10,941 nucleotides of DNA from an uncultured Collinsella sp. (GCA_934630735.1 CAKTWK010000049.1:1-10941); one strand, 5' to 3'; counted from the stretch's first letter, positions 1-6,994 are shown. A program made the numbers and translations. The notes: generated by a model from the sequence alone, not told the origin.

Positions 1-67
1 GATGGACGGGGATAGCCCGATTATTTTCCGGTTCGACGAACAGCCGATCGTGTCAAACTTGGTCTAA
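1..67 (+). CDS. Probable 3' end of an unidentified gene (partial)
   Basis: From base 2 the plus strand stays open for 21 codons to a TAA at 65-67, and the peptide ends in FRFDEQPIVSNLV. The frame enters from outside the window, so the start and most of the protein are missing. Two points favour a real gene tail: a perfect terminator hairpin begins 13 nt after the stop, and the next gene (140-1144) converges on it, which is the usual layout at the end of two converging genes. Against this, 21 open codons are weak evidence by themselves in GC-rich DNA. I do not recognise the family and assign no function. Confidence 0.4.
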   Translation, partial: MDGDSPIIFRFDEQPIVSNLV

Positions 68-77
68 CAGAGCCAAA

Positions 78-112
78 CAAAAAGGCCGAAGCCCCAAGGA
101 GCTTCGGCCTTT
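78..112. terminator. Intrinsic terminator, probably bidirectional
   Basis: A perfect 12-bp inverted repeat, AAAGGCCGAAGC (81-92) and its complement (101-112), encloses an 8-nt loop. Read on the minus strand the stem runs into T-rich sequence (TTTGTTTG), which fits termination of the nucleoid-associated protein gene ending at 140. Read on the plus strand the tail is TTTGCTTTCTC, a weaker but usable tract for the gene tail ending at 67. Confidence 0.85.
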
Positions 113-139
113 GCTTTCTCGCTGTAGGCGTAACGCAAC

Positions 140-1144
140 TTATCGATTCTCGATGCTGCCGATGTTTTTGAGCTCGATGGAGATGAGGCCGTTGGGTTCG
201 TTGACGAACTCGATGTACTCGGAGTTCGAGCCCATCTCGGCCGGAAAGCTGATCTCGATGCCCGTATCGGTACGAATCTTGTGGTTGCGCACGGCCGCAC
301 GCTCGACCTGCTTGCGCTCCACGGGCACACGCTCGGGCACCTTCTCTTCGGTCAGCGCCGCACGCACGCTCTCCTTGATGACCGGCTCGTCCTCAAAGAC
401 CTCATCGACGATATCCCAGGGCGGCAGTTCCTCATCGTCCTCAACCTTCTCGGCAACGGCAGCCTTAACCTTAGCGAGCGCTACGGCTGTATTGGCACCG
501 TGCTCCTCGGCGACTTCCTCGACCACGCGCGTCACGGTGTCGATGACCTCCTTGCCCGACACGCCCGTATCGCACTGCAGCAGACCGTCGGGAATGAGCA
601 TGCGGTCTTCGCCGGCAATCTTGCGCTTCTTGTCTACGTAGCCGATCTCCATGGTGCTCGCGCGCACGATGGCATAGCTCGGCACCTTCTGCGAGGGGTT
701 CGGCAGGATAGCGTAATGACGCGCGATGTCGTTGCGCACCTCCCCCTCCTCGCGGCCCACTTCGTGCATAAAAGCCTGCTTGGAGCCCAGCAGCATCACG
801 GCAAACCAGCGGGCATCCTCATCGTCGTCAAAATCGGCCACGAGCACGTCGGTGGACTCGGCTTTCTCGGCTTTGGTGAGCTCGGAGGAGATAAACTCTG
901 CAATCTGCTGCGACAGGTCCACGAACTCGCGCTCGCCAAAGAAATAGCCCTTGAGCTCGCCGCCAAACGCAGAGTTCTCGGCAAACGTGGCGCGTTTATT
1001 GTCGGCCGAGGTACGTGCGCGGCGCAGATGCGTGGTCACGAAGTTGCGCACGGTGCGGCTCTCGATATCGAGCTCGCGCTGGCTCATAACGTTGACGGCA
1101 GAGTCAAAGTCCAGGATATGCAGAATCGCGTGATTGATTTTCAT
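140..1144 (-). CDS. Nucleoid-associated protein, NdpA/YejK (NA37) family
   Basis: A 334-residue protein that begins MKINHAILHILDFDS, matching the usual opening of the 37-kDa nucleoid-associated family, in which an N-terminal alpha/beta domain starts with a lysine and an 'ILHxLD' segment. Further family-like stretches are the acidic and hydrophobic part around 100-125 (VLVADFDDDEDARWFAVMLL) and the C-terminal strands around 290-330. A charged Glu/Lys-rich stretch (about 205-285) separates the two ends and looks helical. Members associate with DNA and are cytosolic; their exact role is not well defined, and nothing here refines it. An ATG three codons upstream (1153) is possible, but the chosen ATG fits the family opening better; the ribosome-binding signal is weak for both (GGA only). 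It stands alone as the last gene of a minus-strand series and ends 28 nt before a terminator. Confidence 0.88.
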   Translation of the reverse strand: MKINHAILHILDFDSAVNVMSQRELDIESRTVRNFVTTHLRRARTSADNKRATFAENSAFGGELKGYFFGEREFVDLSQQIAEFISSELTKAEKAESTDVLVADFDDDEDARWFAVMLLGSKQAFMHEVGREEGEVRNDIARHYAILPNPSQKVPSYAIVRASTMEIGYVDKKRKIAGEDRMLIPDGLLQCDTGVSGKEVIDTVTRVVEEVAEEHGANTAVALAKVKAAVAEKVEDDEELPPWDIVDEVFEDEPVIKESVRAALTEEKVPERVPVERKQVERAAVRNHKIRTDTGIEISFPAEMGSNSEYIEFVNEPNGLISIELKNIGSIENR

Positions 1145-1182
1145 ATACGGCATTCCGTTCTAGATCGATTTCGGCACGAACC

Positions 1183-1188
1183 AGTATA
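1183..1188 (-). promoter_or_regulatory. Candidate -10 element for the NdpA-like gene
   Basis: On the minus strand TATACT lies 38 nt before the ATG at 1144, in the only gap between this gene and the hydrolase gene upstream. It matches the bacterial -10 consensus at five of six positions, but no recognisable -35 is found 16-18 nt further upstream. This is a weak call. Confidence 0.3.
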
Positions 1189-1219
1189 GCGGTCGAGCCC
1201 GCCCCAGGCGCATCGAAGC

Positions 1220-1252
1220 TTGGTGCATCGGGGACAGGTTGCCTTGCACCAA
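1220..1252. repeat. REP-like dyad element, copy 1
   Basis: Arms TTGGTGCA (1220-1227) and TGCACCAA (1245-1252) form an 8-bp stem around a 17-nt loop with a GGGGACAGGTT core. The 32-nt unit 1221-1252 matches the copy at 2434-2465 at 28 positions; all four differences lie in the loop. It ends 3 nt after the hydrolase stop codon (1256-1258 on the minus strand). Its lack of a T tract argues against a simple terminator, although RNA folding could protect the 3' end of the hydrolase message. Confidence 0.75.
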
Positions 1253-1255
1253 TGG

Positions 1256-2416
1256 TTAGCGCAGGAGCTCGGACTGCCAAGCCTCGAGCTGTTCTGCCAA
1301 ACTCTTGCCGGCAGCGGGCATGTCGATCTGGGGTCGTTTGGGCAGCAGTGCGCATTTAAGGATTGCCACGATGGTCTGCGAGACAAAGCGTCGCGTATCC
1401 TCGTCAAAGCCTTGCGCAGCCTGGAGCATCACGGGCAGGCTCTCGCGCAGATTCCCGGCGATATCCGCAAACCGCTCAGCACCCGTAGCCTCAAACACGG
1501 AGAACAACGCATCTACAAAACGCTCGCGCTCGCTAGGTGACACTGCAAGCAGCATCTCGCGAATGGAGCCATCAACGTATCGAGCACCAGCGGACAGGCG
1601 CTCACAGTACACGAAGTCGCGATCATCAACCACCCAGCTAAAGGGATTATGCTGCAGCAGGCTGAACTCGGTGCTCTCAACGATGGCGTAGTCCTCCTGT
1701 GTCTCGAACATCATGCCAAAGATCGACGACCGAGGTAGCGTCTTGTCGATTCGACCGGAAAGATCGGCAAAGGCGTTGCCGTTCAGAAACTCCTCGACGA
1801 AGCCCGGACCATCATGGGAATACACCCGTTCGATTCGCTCACGGGCGACATCGGAGCACATCGCCGCACCGTACACCGCAAGGTTTCCACCCTTGGAATG
1901 ACCTCCGCACAAAAGCGGCCCGTCAATCGCATCCGCTGCCTCGTCCACATAGCGCGCCGCAGATTCCTGGGAGGGCACGGGACACCGGAACGCCATGTTG
2001 AAGTCCTCTTTCCAGCCCACAATCGTGCTGTCGGTCCCCCGGAAGGAAAGATAGCTAAACCCCGCCGGAAACCGGAACGCCATGGCTGCAAACTGCTCTG
2101 TCGCCACCACATCGCTCACGGCACGATAGCCGCAAACGTGCACGCCACGGTAGCGAGGGCTTGCTGCCACGGCCTCCAACAAGGCCCTGCTCCCCTCTGG
2201 ATCCCACAGGTCGCCAATCATGTCCCGGTAGCACTCGGCACGAAGCAGCTCGCGTACGTCTAGGCCCTGCCAGTTCGTCAGCTCCGCCATAACACCCGGC
2301 AAACGCAAATAGGACAACCACGCAAAGACCAGGCTATCCACCGCACAGAACGGCCGTTCCTCAAACGGGTCAAACGCCGTCTGGGCATAGGTCAAAAAAT
2401 TAGGCGAATCCGACAT
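1256..2416 (-). CDS. Mbeg1-like (DUF2974) alpha/beta-hydrolase
   Basis: A 386-residue protein with the layout of the Mbeg1-like/DUF2974 group, an alpha/beta-hydrolase family related to class 3 lipases and common in gut Firmicutes and Actinobacteria. Visible landmarks are FRGTD at 125-129 (likely oxyanion strand), the nucleophile elbow GHSKG at 172-176 with Ser174, the conserved HDGPGF at 201-206 (Asp202 a candidate acid) and a later His256 (candidate base). The last roughly 100 residues look helical and are unassigned. No signal peptide or membrane segment is evident, so a cytosolic hydrolase is likely; the substrate cannot be predicted. The Shine-Dalgarno GGGAGGG (2419-2425) lies only 2-3 nt from the ATG, unusually close, so a start a few codons downstream (for example TTG at codon 8) cannot be excluded. 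The gene is bracketed by two copies of a REP-like dyad. Confidence 0.85.
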   Translation of the reverse strand: MSDSPNFLTYAQTAFDPFEERPFCAVDSLVFAWLSYLRLPGVMAELTNWQGLDVRELLRAECYRDMIGDLWDPEGSRALLEAVAASPRYRGVHVCGYRAVSDVVATEQFAAMAFRFPAGFSYLSFRGTDSTIVGWKEDFNMAFRCPVPSQESAARYVDEAADAIDGPLLCGGHSKGGNLAVYGAAMCSDVARERIERVYSHDGPGFVEEFLNGNAFADLSGRIDKTLPRSSIFGMMFETQEDYAIVESTEFSLLQHNPFSWVVDDRDFVYCERLSAGARYVDGSIREMLLAVSPSERERFVDALFSVFEATGAERFADIAGNLRESLPVMLQAAQGFDEDTRRFVSQTIVAILKCALLPKRPQIDMPAAGKSLAEQLEAWQSELLR

Positions 2417-2433
2417 GGCCCTCCCATCAACTA

Positions 2434-2465
2434 TGGTGCATTGGGGTCAGGTTACTTTGCACCAA
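2434..2465. repeat. REP-like dyad element, copy 2
   Basis: Arms TGGTGCA (2434-2440) and TGCACCA (2458-2464) enclose a 17-nt loop with a GGGGTCAGGTT core. It is in the same orientation as copy 1 at 1221-1252. It begins 18 nt upstream of the hydrolase ATG, so it would form a hairpin in that gene's leader, and its far end touches the T tract of the lactate dehydrogenase terminator. Confidence 0.75.
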
Positions 2466-2499
2466 AAAGGCGCCCGGGCCGTGTGGGCTCGGACGCCTT
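2464..2499 (-). terminator. Intrinsic terminator of the lactate dehydrogenase gene
   Basis: Arms at 2467-2480 and 2486-2499 pair over 14 positions with one mismatch and one G-U pair, around a GTGTG loop. On the minus strand the hairpin is followed by TTTTT (complement of 2464-2468). It lies 32 nt after the dehydrogenase stop codon. Confidence 0.85.
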
Positions 2500-2500
2500 C

Positions 2501-2506
2501 ATTGTA
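2501..2506 (-). promoter_or_regulatory. Candidate -10 element for the hydrolase gene
   Basis: TACAAT on the minus strand matches the -10 consensus at five of six positions. It is the best candidate in the short gap between the dehydrogenase stop (2531) and the hydrolase start (2416). No convincing -35 is seen. Transcription from it would begin near 2494, inside the first arm of the dehydrogenase terminator, so the new transcript would lack part of that hairpin. Confidence 0.25.
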
Positions 2507-2530
2507 GCTTTTCGCTCTAGCGAGCTTGAT

Positions 2531-3481
2531 TTAGCAGGAGAAGTCGACGCTGTCGATGATGTCCTTGAGGGCCTTGGCGGAGGCGGTAAGCTCATGCTGC
2601 TCGTCATCGTTCAGCGGCACGGGGACGCGGCAGACGACGCCGTCGCGGCCGACGACGGTCGGCATGGAGATGGCAAGATCGGACAGTCCATACTCGCCCA
2701 CCATGAGCGAGGAAACGGGCAGAACGGTCTGCTCGTCACGCATAACAGCGGTGCAGATGCGCTTGACGGCCATGGCGACGCCGTAGTAGGTGGCGTGCTT
2801 CTTCTCGATGATGGTGTAGGCGGAGTTTTTGACGTCCTCGGCGATGCGCTTCTCGGCAGCCTCATGCTCCAGATGACCGTGAAGCTCGCAGAAGGTGTTC
2901 AGCGGAACGCCGGCAACCTGAGCGCTGGACCAAGCGACAAACTCGGAGTCGCCGTGCTCACCCATGACATAGGCCTGGACATCGCGCGGGTCGACCTCGA
3001 CATGGGCACCAAGCATCTGCTGCAGACGGCCGGTGTCGAGCACGGTACCGGAACCGATGACGTGGCCCTCGGGCAGGCCGGACATCTTGATGGCGGCGTA
3101 GGTCAGAACATCGACCGGGTTGGAGACGATGAGCAGAATGCCGTCGAAGCCGGACTTCTTAATCTCGGGGATAATGGACTTAAAGATGTTGACGTTCTTG
3201 TTGACCAGGTCCAGACGGGTCTCACCGGGCTTCTGGGCAGCGCCAGCGGTGACGACGATCATGGCGGCGTCGGCGACATCGGAATAATCGCCGGCGTAGA
3301 TCTTCATCGGCTCGGCAAACGTCATGCCGTGCGCGATATCCAAAGCCTCACCCTCGGCGCGGTTCTTGTCCACGTCGATGAGGACCATCTCGGAGAACAG
3401 ACCGCTCTGCATCAGCGCGAACGCCGAAGACGAACCGACGAAACCGCAGCCGACAATAGCGACCTTCTTCTCGTTAACCAT
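2531..3481 (-). CDS. ldh: L-lactate dehydrogenase (NAD-dependent)
   Basis: A 316-residue cytosolic enzyme that interconverts pyruvate and L-lactate with NADH/NAD+, regenerating NAD+ during sugar fermentation. The NAD-binding Rossmann motif GCGFVG is at 11-16, with the adenosine-binding Asp36 following. The substrate loop AGAAQKPGETR has Gln83, which favours lactate dehydrogenase over malate dehydrogenase (Arg at that site), and Arg89. Asn121 in SNPVDVLT, Asp149 and Arg152 in LDTGR, and the catalytic His176 in GEHGDSE are all present. Length is normal for the family. The start is set at MVNEKK: GGGAG lies 6 nt upstream, and an in-frame ATG at 3559 would add residues not found in the family and would run through a leader hairpin. 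The gene lies between terminator-like hairpins on both sides and is probably transcribed alone. Confidence 0.96.
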   Translation of the reverse strand: MVNEKKVAIVGCGFVGSSSAFALMQSGLFSEMVLIDVDKNRAEGEALDIAHGMTFAEPMKIYAGDYSDVADAAMIVVTAGAAQKPGETRLDLVNKNVNIFKSIIPEIKKSGFDGILLIVSNPVDVLTYAAIKMSGLPEGHVIGSGTVLDTGRLQQMLGAHVEVDPRDVQAYVMGEHGDSEFVAWSSAQVAGVPLNTFCELHGHLEHEAAEKRIAEDVKNSAYTIIEKKHATYYGVAMAVKRICTAVMRDEQTVLPVSSLMVGEYGLSDLAISMPTVVGRDGVVCRVPVPLNDDEQHELTASAKALKDIIDSVDFSC

Positions 3482-3507
3482 TAGAAACTCCCATCTCTCT
3501 CCACAAA

Positions 3508-3538
3508 CAAGCCGCCCGGGAACGACCCGAGCGGCTTG
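3508..3538 (-). terminator. Terminator-like hairpin in the leader of ldh
   Basis: Arms 3508-3520 and 3526-3538 pair over 13 positions with one mismatch around a 5-nt loop. On the minus strand the stem ends in TTTGTGG, a short and weak T tract. It may terminate the aminotransferase transcript (stop at 3655). Because it lies only 26 nt before the ldh ATG, any ldh promoter in the gap must transcribe through it. A smaller stem, TCCCAAT (3545-3551) with ATCGGGA (3559-3565), is just upstream. Confidence 0.55.
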
Positions 3539-3570
3539 CCGTAATCCCAATACATCCAATCGGGACTTTG

Positions 3571-3576
3571 ATTATG
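3571..3576 (-). promoter_or_regulatory. Candidate -10 element for ldh
   Basis: CATAAT on the minus strand matches the -10 consensus at five of six positions and sits about 90 nt upstream of the ldh ATG. The -35 region is poor. If used, the transcript would start near 3564 and carry both hairpins of the leader. Confidence 0.3.
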
Positions 3577-3654
3577 CTCCTATTCGCAGCCAAAAATCGA
3601 CCGTTTACCGAAATTGTTTGCAGAATTCGTAAAATAACTGCACGAAATAGGTTT

Positions 3655-4818
3655 CTAATACAGGCCCGCCTCGCGAATGGCCTCGACAGCCAAAGCGATC
3701 TGATCGGGCGGCAGGACCAGTGCCATACGCACGTGCCCCTCGCCCGAAGGGCCAAAGCTCGCGCCCGGCGTCACCACAACGCCGGCCTTCTCCATGAGCT
3801 CCTCGCAAAACGCCATGGAATCGGTGCGACCACCGGGAAGCTTGGCCCACACAAACATAGAACCATGCGCGTTGGGACGCTCCCAGCCCAGGCCCTCAAG
3901 ACCGTCGCACAGGGCATCGCGGCGTTCCTGGTACTTCAGACGCTGCGCCTCGACCTCATCGCGCGGACCGTTCAGGCACGCGATGGCGGCCTTCTGAATC
4001 GGGAAGAACATACCGAAGTCGATCTGGCCGCGCAGCTTGGCAAAGGCAGAGACCACGTCCTCGCGGCCGACCAAAAAGCCGATGCGCGCGCCGGTGACGT
4101 TAAACGACTTAGAGAGCGAGAAGAACTCCACGCCCACCTCGAGCGCGCCGGGATACTGCAAGAAGCTGCCGCCCGGCTCGCCGTCGAACACGATGTCGGA
4201 GTACGCGTTGTCATGAACGATCAACAGATCATGCTCGCGGGCAAAGGCGATAATCTCCTCGTAGACCTCGGGCGTGCCCACCGAGCCGACCGGGTTCGCG
4301 GGCAGCGACACGATCATATACTTGGCACGATCGGCCACCTCGGGATCGATACCCGCCACATAGGGCAGGTAATTATGCTCGGCAACCAGCGGATAGTATT
4401 CGAGCTTGGCATCGGCGATCTTGGCACCCGCCTCAAAGACCGGGTAGCACGGATCGGGAACCAGAATGGTGTCACCCGGATCGAGCAGGGCCAGGCCCAA
4501 ATGGCCCACGCCCTCCTGCGTGCCGTTGCACGACTGCACCATAGACGGCGTAATGCCCGAAACGCCAAAGCGACGCTCATAGTAATCGCACACGGCTTGC
4601 TTGAGTTCGGGCAGGTCGCGCAGGGCATACTTCCACATCTCGGGGTCCTGGGCCGCTTGCGTGAGCGCCTCGACCACGTGGTCGTACGGCTTAAAGTCGG
4701 GCGTGCCCACGCTCATGTTGTAAATGGTCTTGCCCTGAGCCTTCAGCGCAAGCAGTTTGTTGTTGAGCGAGGCGAAGACCTCCGCGCCAAAGCGGTCGAG
4801 ACGGTGCGATGCCTGCAT
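3655..4818 (-). CDS. PLP-dependent aminotransferase, class I/II
   Basis: A 387-residue fold-type I aminotransferase, cytosolic, moving an amino group between an amino acid and a 2-oxo acid. Visible landmarks: the N-terminal GTPDFKP (38-44); the cofactor-ring and phosphate residues around CNGTQEG (97-103) and DPCYP (122-126); ANPVG with Asn175; DNAYSD with Asp203 and Tyr206; SLSKSFNVTGARIGF with the Schiff-base Lys237 and Arg245; and Arg364 in HVRMAL, expected to bind the substrate carboxylate. The overall pattern is closest to the LL-diaminopimelate/alanine/aspartate aminotransferase subgroup, but substrate cannot be settled from motifs, so I give no symbol. The start at 4818 is preceded by AAGGTGG at suitable spacing; an upstream in-frame ATG at 4908 would run through a terminator hairpin. 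The gene starts only 19 nt after that terminator. Confidence 0.92.
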   Translation of the reverse strand: MQASHRLDRFGAEVFASLNNKLLALKAQGKTIYNMSVGTPDFKPYDHVVEALTQAAQDPEMWKYALRDLPELKQAVCDYYERRFGVSGITPSMVQSCNGTQEGVGHLGLALLDPGDTILVPDPCYPVFEAGAKIADAKLEYYPLVAEHNYLPYVAGIDPEVADRAKYMIVSLPANPVGSVGTPEVYEEIIAFAREHDLLIVHDNAYSDIVFDGEPGGSFLQYPGALEVGVEFFSLSKSFNVTGARIGFLVGREDVVSAFAKLRGQIDFGMFFPIQKAAIACLNGPRDEVEAQRLKYQERRDALCDGLEGLGWERPNAHGSMFVWAKLPGGRTDSMAFCEELMEKAGVVVTPGASFGPSGEGHVRMALVLPPDQIALAVEAIREAGLY

Positions 4819-4837
4819 GGTGCCACCTTTCGATATG

Positions 4838-4868
4838 AAAAACGCGGCGCTCCGACAAGAGCGCCGCG
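4838..4868 (-). terminator. Intrinsic terminator between nadE and the aminotransferase gene
   Basis: A perfect 10-bp GC-rich stem, CGCGGCGCTC (4843-4852) with its complement (4859-4868), has a 6-nt loop and on the minus strand is followed by TTTTT (complement of 4838-4842). It should end nadE transcripts. It also sits 19 nt before the aminotransferase ATG, abutting its ribosome-binding site, so it would lie in that gene's leader and could act as an attenuator. Confidence 0.85.
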
Positions 4869-4935
4869 CGATACGGGCCATCAGATTGCAAAAGTGTAAC
4901 GCTTGCACCCGCTGTTTTGGTTCAATTTGGCAACC

Positions 4936-6924
4936 TTAGTCCATCGGATTGAGCGCGTCAATCTGGGCGAGCCACAGGCGCGAGCTGGCGTCACTCGGCA
5001 TGCGCCAATCGCCGCGCGGGCTGAGCGTGACCGAGCCCACCTTGGGGCCATCGGGCAGGCAGCTGCGCTTAAACTGCTGGGCAAAGAAGCGACGATAGAA
5101 CGTACGCAGCCACGTGTGGACGGTCTTGGCGTCGTAGACACCCTCGAAACTCTTGAGCGCCATGCGGTAGATCTTGCCCGGCTCAAAGCCAAAACGCAGC
5201 AGGTAGTAGAGGAAGTAGTCGTGCAGCTCGTACGGACCCACCAAATCCTCGGTCTTCTGCGCAATCTCGCCATCGCCCGTGGGCGGCAGAAGCTCGGGGG
5301 ACACCGGCGTATCAAGGATGTCGAGCAAGACCTCGGCAATACGCCCGCCAAAGACATCAGCCGCATAGCGCACCAGATGGCGTACAAGCGTCTTGGGCAC
5401 GCTCGCGTTGACGGCGTACATGCTCATGTGGTCGCCGTTATAGGTAGCCCAGCCGAGCGCCAGCTCCGACAGATCGCCCGTACCGATGACAAAACCACCA
5501 GCCTGGTTGGCCAAATCCATCAGAATCTGCGTACGCTCGCGAGCCTGGCTGTTCTCGTAGGTCACGTCCTGCACAGCAGGGTCATGCTCGATATCCTTAA
5601 AGTGCTGCTCCACGGCCGCGTGAATCGAAACCTCGCGGAAGCTCACGCCCAGGTCTCGGGCAAGCGACTCGGCATTCGACTTGGTGCGATGCGTCGTGCC
5701 AAAGCCGGGCATGGACACGGCAGTGATACCGGTGCGCGGCAGCCCCAGTGCATCGAAGGCACGCACGGTCACAAGCAGTGCCAGCGTGGAATCCAGGCCG
5801 CCCGAAAGACCGATGACTGCAGCTTTGGTGCCCGTGTGGGCAAGGCGGGTCTTGAGGCCAGCAGTCTGCAGATTGAGAATAGTCTCGCAACGCTCGGCCA
5901 GATCACCGTGGTCGGCCGGCACAAAAGGCGCGCGAGGGAAAACGCGGTCGATATCGCAGGCATCGCGCAGGACAGACTCTTTGGCCAGCACGCCCTCAAA
6001 AGAGAACTCAACGGTCGTGGCCTCCGGCGCATCGTCCGCGCGCGTCCACGTCGTCGAGCGACGGCGCTCGGCAACCAGGCGGTCAAGGTCAACGTCGGCG
6101 ATGGCCATATCACAGGTAAGCAGCTTGGTCGCGGCGAGCTTGGAGCCGTTTTCGTAGACAAGGTTCTCGCCCGCAAAGACCATGTCGGTCGTGGACTCGC
6201 CCTCGCTCGCATCTGCATAGGCATAGGCACAGTACAGCCGTGCACTCTGATTGGAGATGAGACTGCGGCGATAGTCTGCCTTACCGATAATCTCGTCAGA
6301 GGCCGACGGGTTGAGAATCACCGTGGCACCGGCAAGCGCCATCTCGGTCGAAGGAGGTGCCGGCACCCACAGGTCCTCGCAGACCTCAATACCGAGCACC
6401 AAATCCTCGGCGTCCTCATCGCAGCAGCGGTAGACAAGCCCCGAACCCAGCGGGACCGGACCCTGACCGGCAAATTCAACCCACACGGGATCCGCAGGCG
6501 CCGGAGCAAACCAGCGGCGCTCGTAGAACTCGCCATAGTTGGGCAGATACTTCTTAGCCGTAAGGCCCAAAAGCTCGCCCGCACAGCACACGGCCGCGCA
6601 GTTGTAGATGTTTTCGGCCACCGCAACGGGAAGGCCGACGGTAAAGACAATCGGCAGCTCGCGGGTTTCATCGAGGATATGCACCAGAGCAGCCTCGCAG
6701 GCATGCAGCAATGTGCGGTTATGGAACAGATCGGCCGCGGTATAGCCGGTCAGGTTAAGCTCGGGCAGCGCCAGTGCGCGAACGCCGCGCTCGGTAGCCT
6801 CGCGAACAGCCGCCAGCGCAACCTCGGCATTGCCCTCGACATCGGCCACGCGAATCCGCGGCGACGCCGCCGCCACACGCAAAAAGCCGTCGTTCTTAAC
6901 TTGACCGTTTAGAAAATCGTTCAT
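4936..6924 (-). CDS. nadE: Glutamine-dependent NAD+ synthase
   Basis: A 662-residue two-domain enzyme that makes NAD+ from deamido-NAD+, ATP and glutamine, the last step of NAD biosynthesis. The N-terminal nitrilase-type glutaminase domain (about 15-290) shows its triad: Glu55 in PELNLTG, a lysine in TAKKYLPNYGEF (Lys124 or Lys125) and the nucleophile Cys182 in CEDLW. The C-terminal ATP pyrophosphatase domain (about 345-650) carries the P-loop SGGLDST at 374-380 and the conserved GTGDLSELALGW around 481-492. The domain order and length match the long, glutamine-using form rather than the short ammonia-only form. GGAG lies 5 nt before the ATG, and a promoter is visible at 6966-6994. The gene ends 67 nt before a strong terminator, so it is probably a single-gene unit. 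Confidence 0.96.
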   Translation of the reverse strand: MNDFLNGQVKNDGFLRVAAASPRIRVADVEGNAEVALAAVREATERGVRALALPELNLTGYTAADLFHNRTLLHACEAALVHILDETRELPIVFTVGLPVAVAENIYNCAAVCCAGELLGLTAKKYLPNYGEFYERRWFAPAPADPVWVEFAGQGPVPLGSGLVYRCCDEDAEDLVLGIEVCEDLWVPAPPSTEMALAGATVILNPSASDEIIGKADYRRSLISNQSARLYCAYAYADASEGESTTDMVFAGENLVYENGSKLAATKLLTCDMAIADVDLDRLVAERRRSTTWTRADDAPEATTVEFSFEGVLAKESVLRDACDIDRVFPRAPFVPADHGDLAERCETILNLQTAGLKTRLAHTGTKAAVIGLSGGLDSTLALLVTVRAFDALGLPRTGITAVSMPGFGTTHRTKSNAESLARDLGVSFREVSIHAAVEQHFKDIEHDPAVQDVTYENSQARERTQILMDLANQAGGFVIGTGDLSELALGWATYNGDHMSMYAVNASVPKTLVRHLVRYAADVFGGRIAEVLLDILDTPVSPELLPPTGDGEIAQKTEDLVGPYELHDYFLYYLLRFGFEPGKIYRMALKSFEGVYDAKTVHTWLRTFYRRFFAQQFKRSCLPDGPKVGSVTLSPRGDWRMPSDASSRLWLAQIDALNPMD

Positions 6925-6965
6925 GCGAGCTCCAACATATTCGTTTAGCCGCGGTGAGCGGCGGC

Positions 6966-6994
6966 GATAAAGTCCGCTTCCATTGTACTGTCAA
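6966..6994 (-). promoter_or_regulatory. Promoter of nadE
   Basis: On the minus strand a perfect -35 TTGACA (6989-6994) is followed after 17 nt by TTTATC (6966-6971), a mediocre -10. The -10 lies 41 nt before the nadE ATG. The perfect -35 and ideal spacing make this the most convincing promoter in the window. A short GC-rich stem, GCCGC with GCGGC (about 6949-6963), follows in the leader. Confidence 0.6.

Noticed and set aside
1220..1252. The first REP-like dyad as an ordinary terminator for the hydrolase gene
   Set aside because: The stem is only 8 bp with a 17-nt loop and no T tract follows on either strand; the second copy upstream of the gene is better explained as a repeat family.
2441..3484. 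A 347-codon open frame on the plus strand opposite ldh
   Set aside because: It is a shadow of the dehydrogenase; the translation is a low-information Gly/Asp/Val/Leu sequence, and it begins inside the REP-like dyad.
3568..4899. A 443-codon open frame on the plus strand opposite the aminotransferase gene
   Set aside because: It is antisense to a gene with intact PLP-binding motifs, has no recognisable protein features, and runs through both flanking hairpins.
4903..6912. A 669-codon open frame on the plus strand opposite nadE
   Set aside because: It is the antisense of a well-supported NAD+ synthase with all catalytic motifs. Long antisense frames are common in GC-rich genomes with strong third-position bias.
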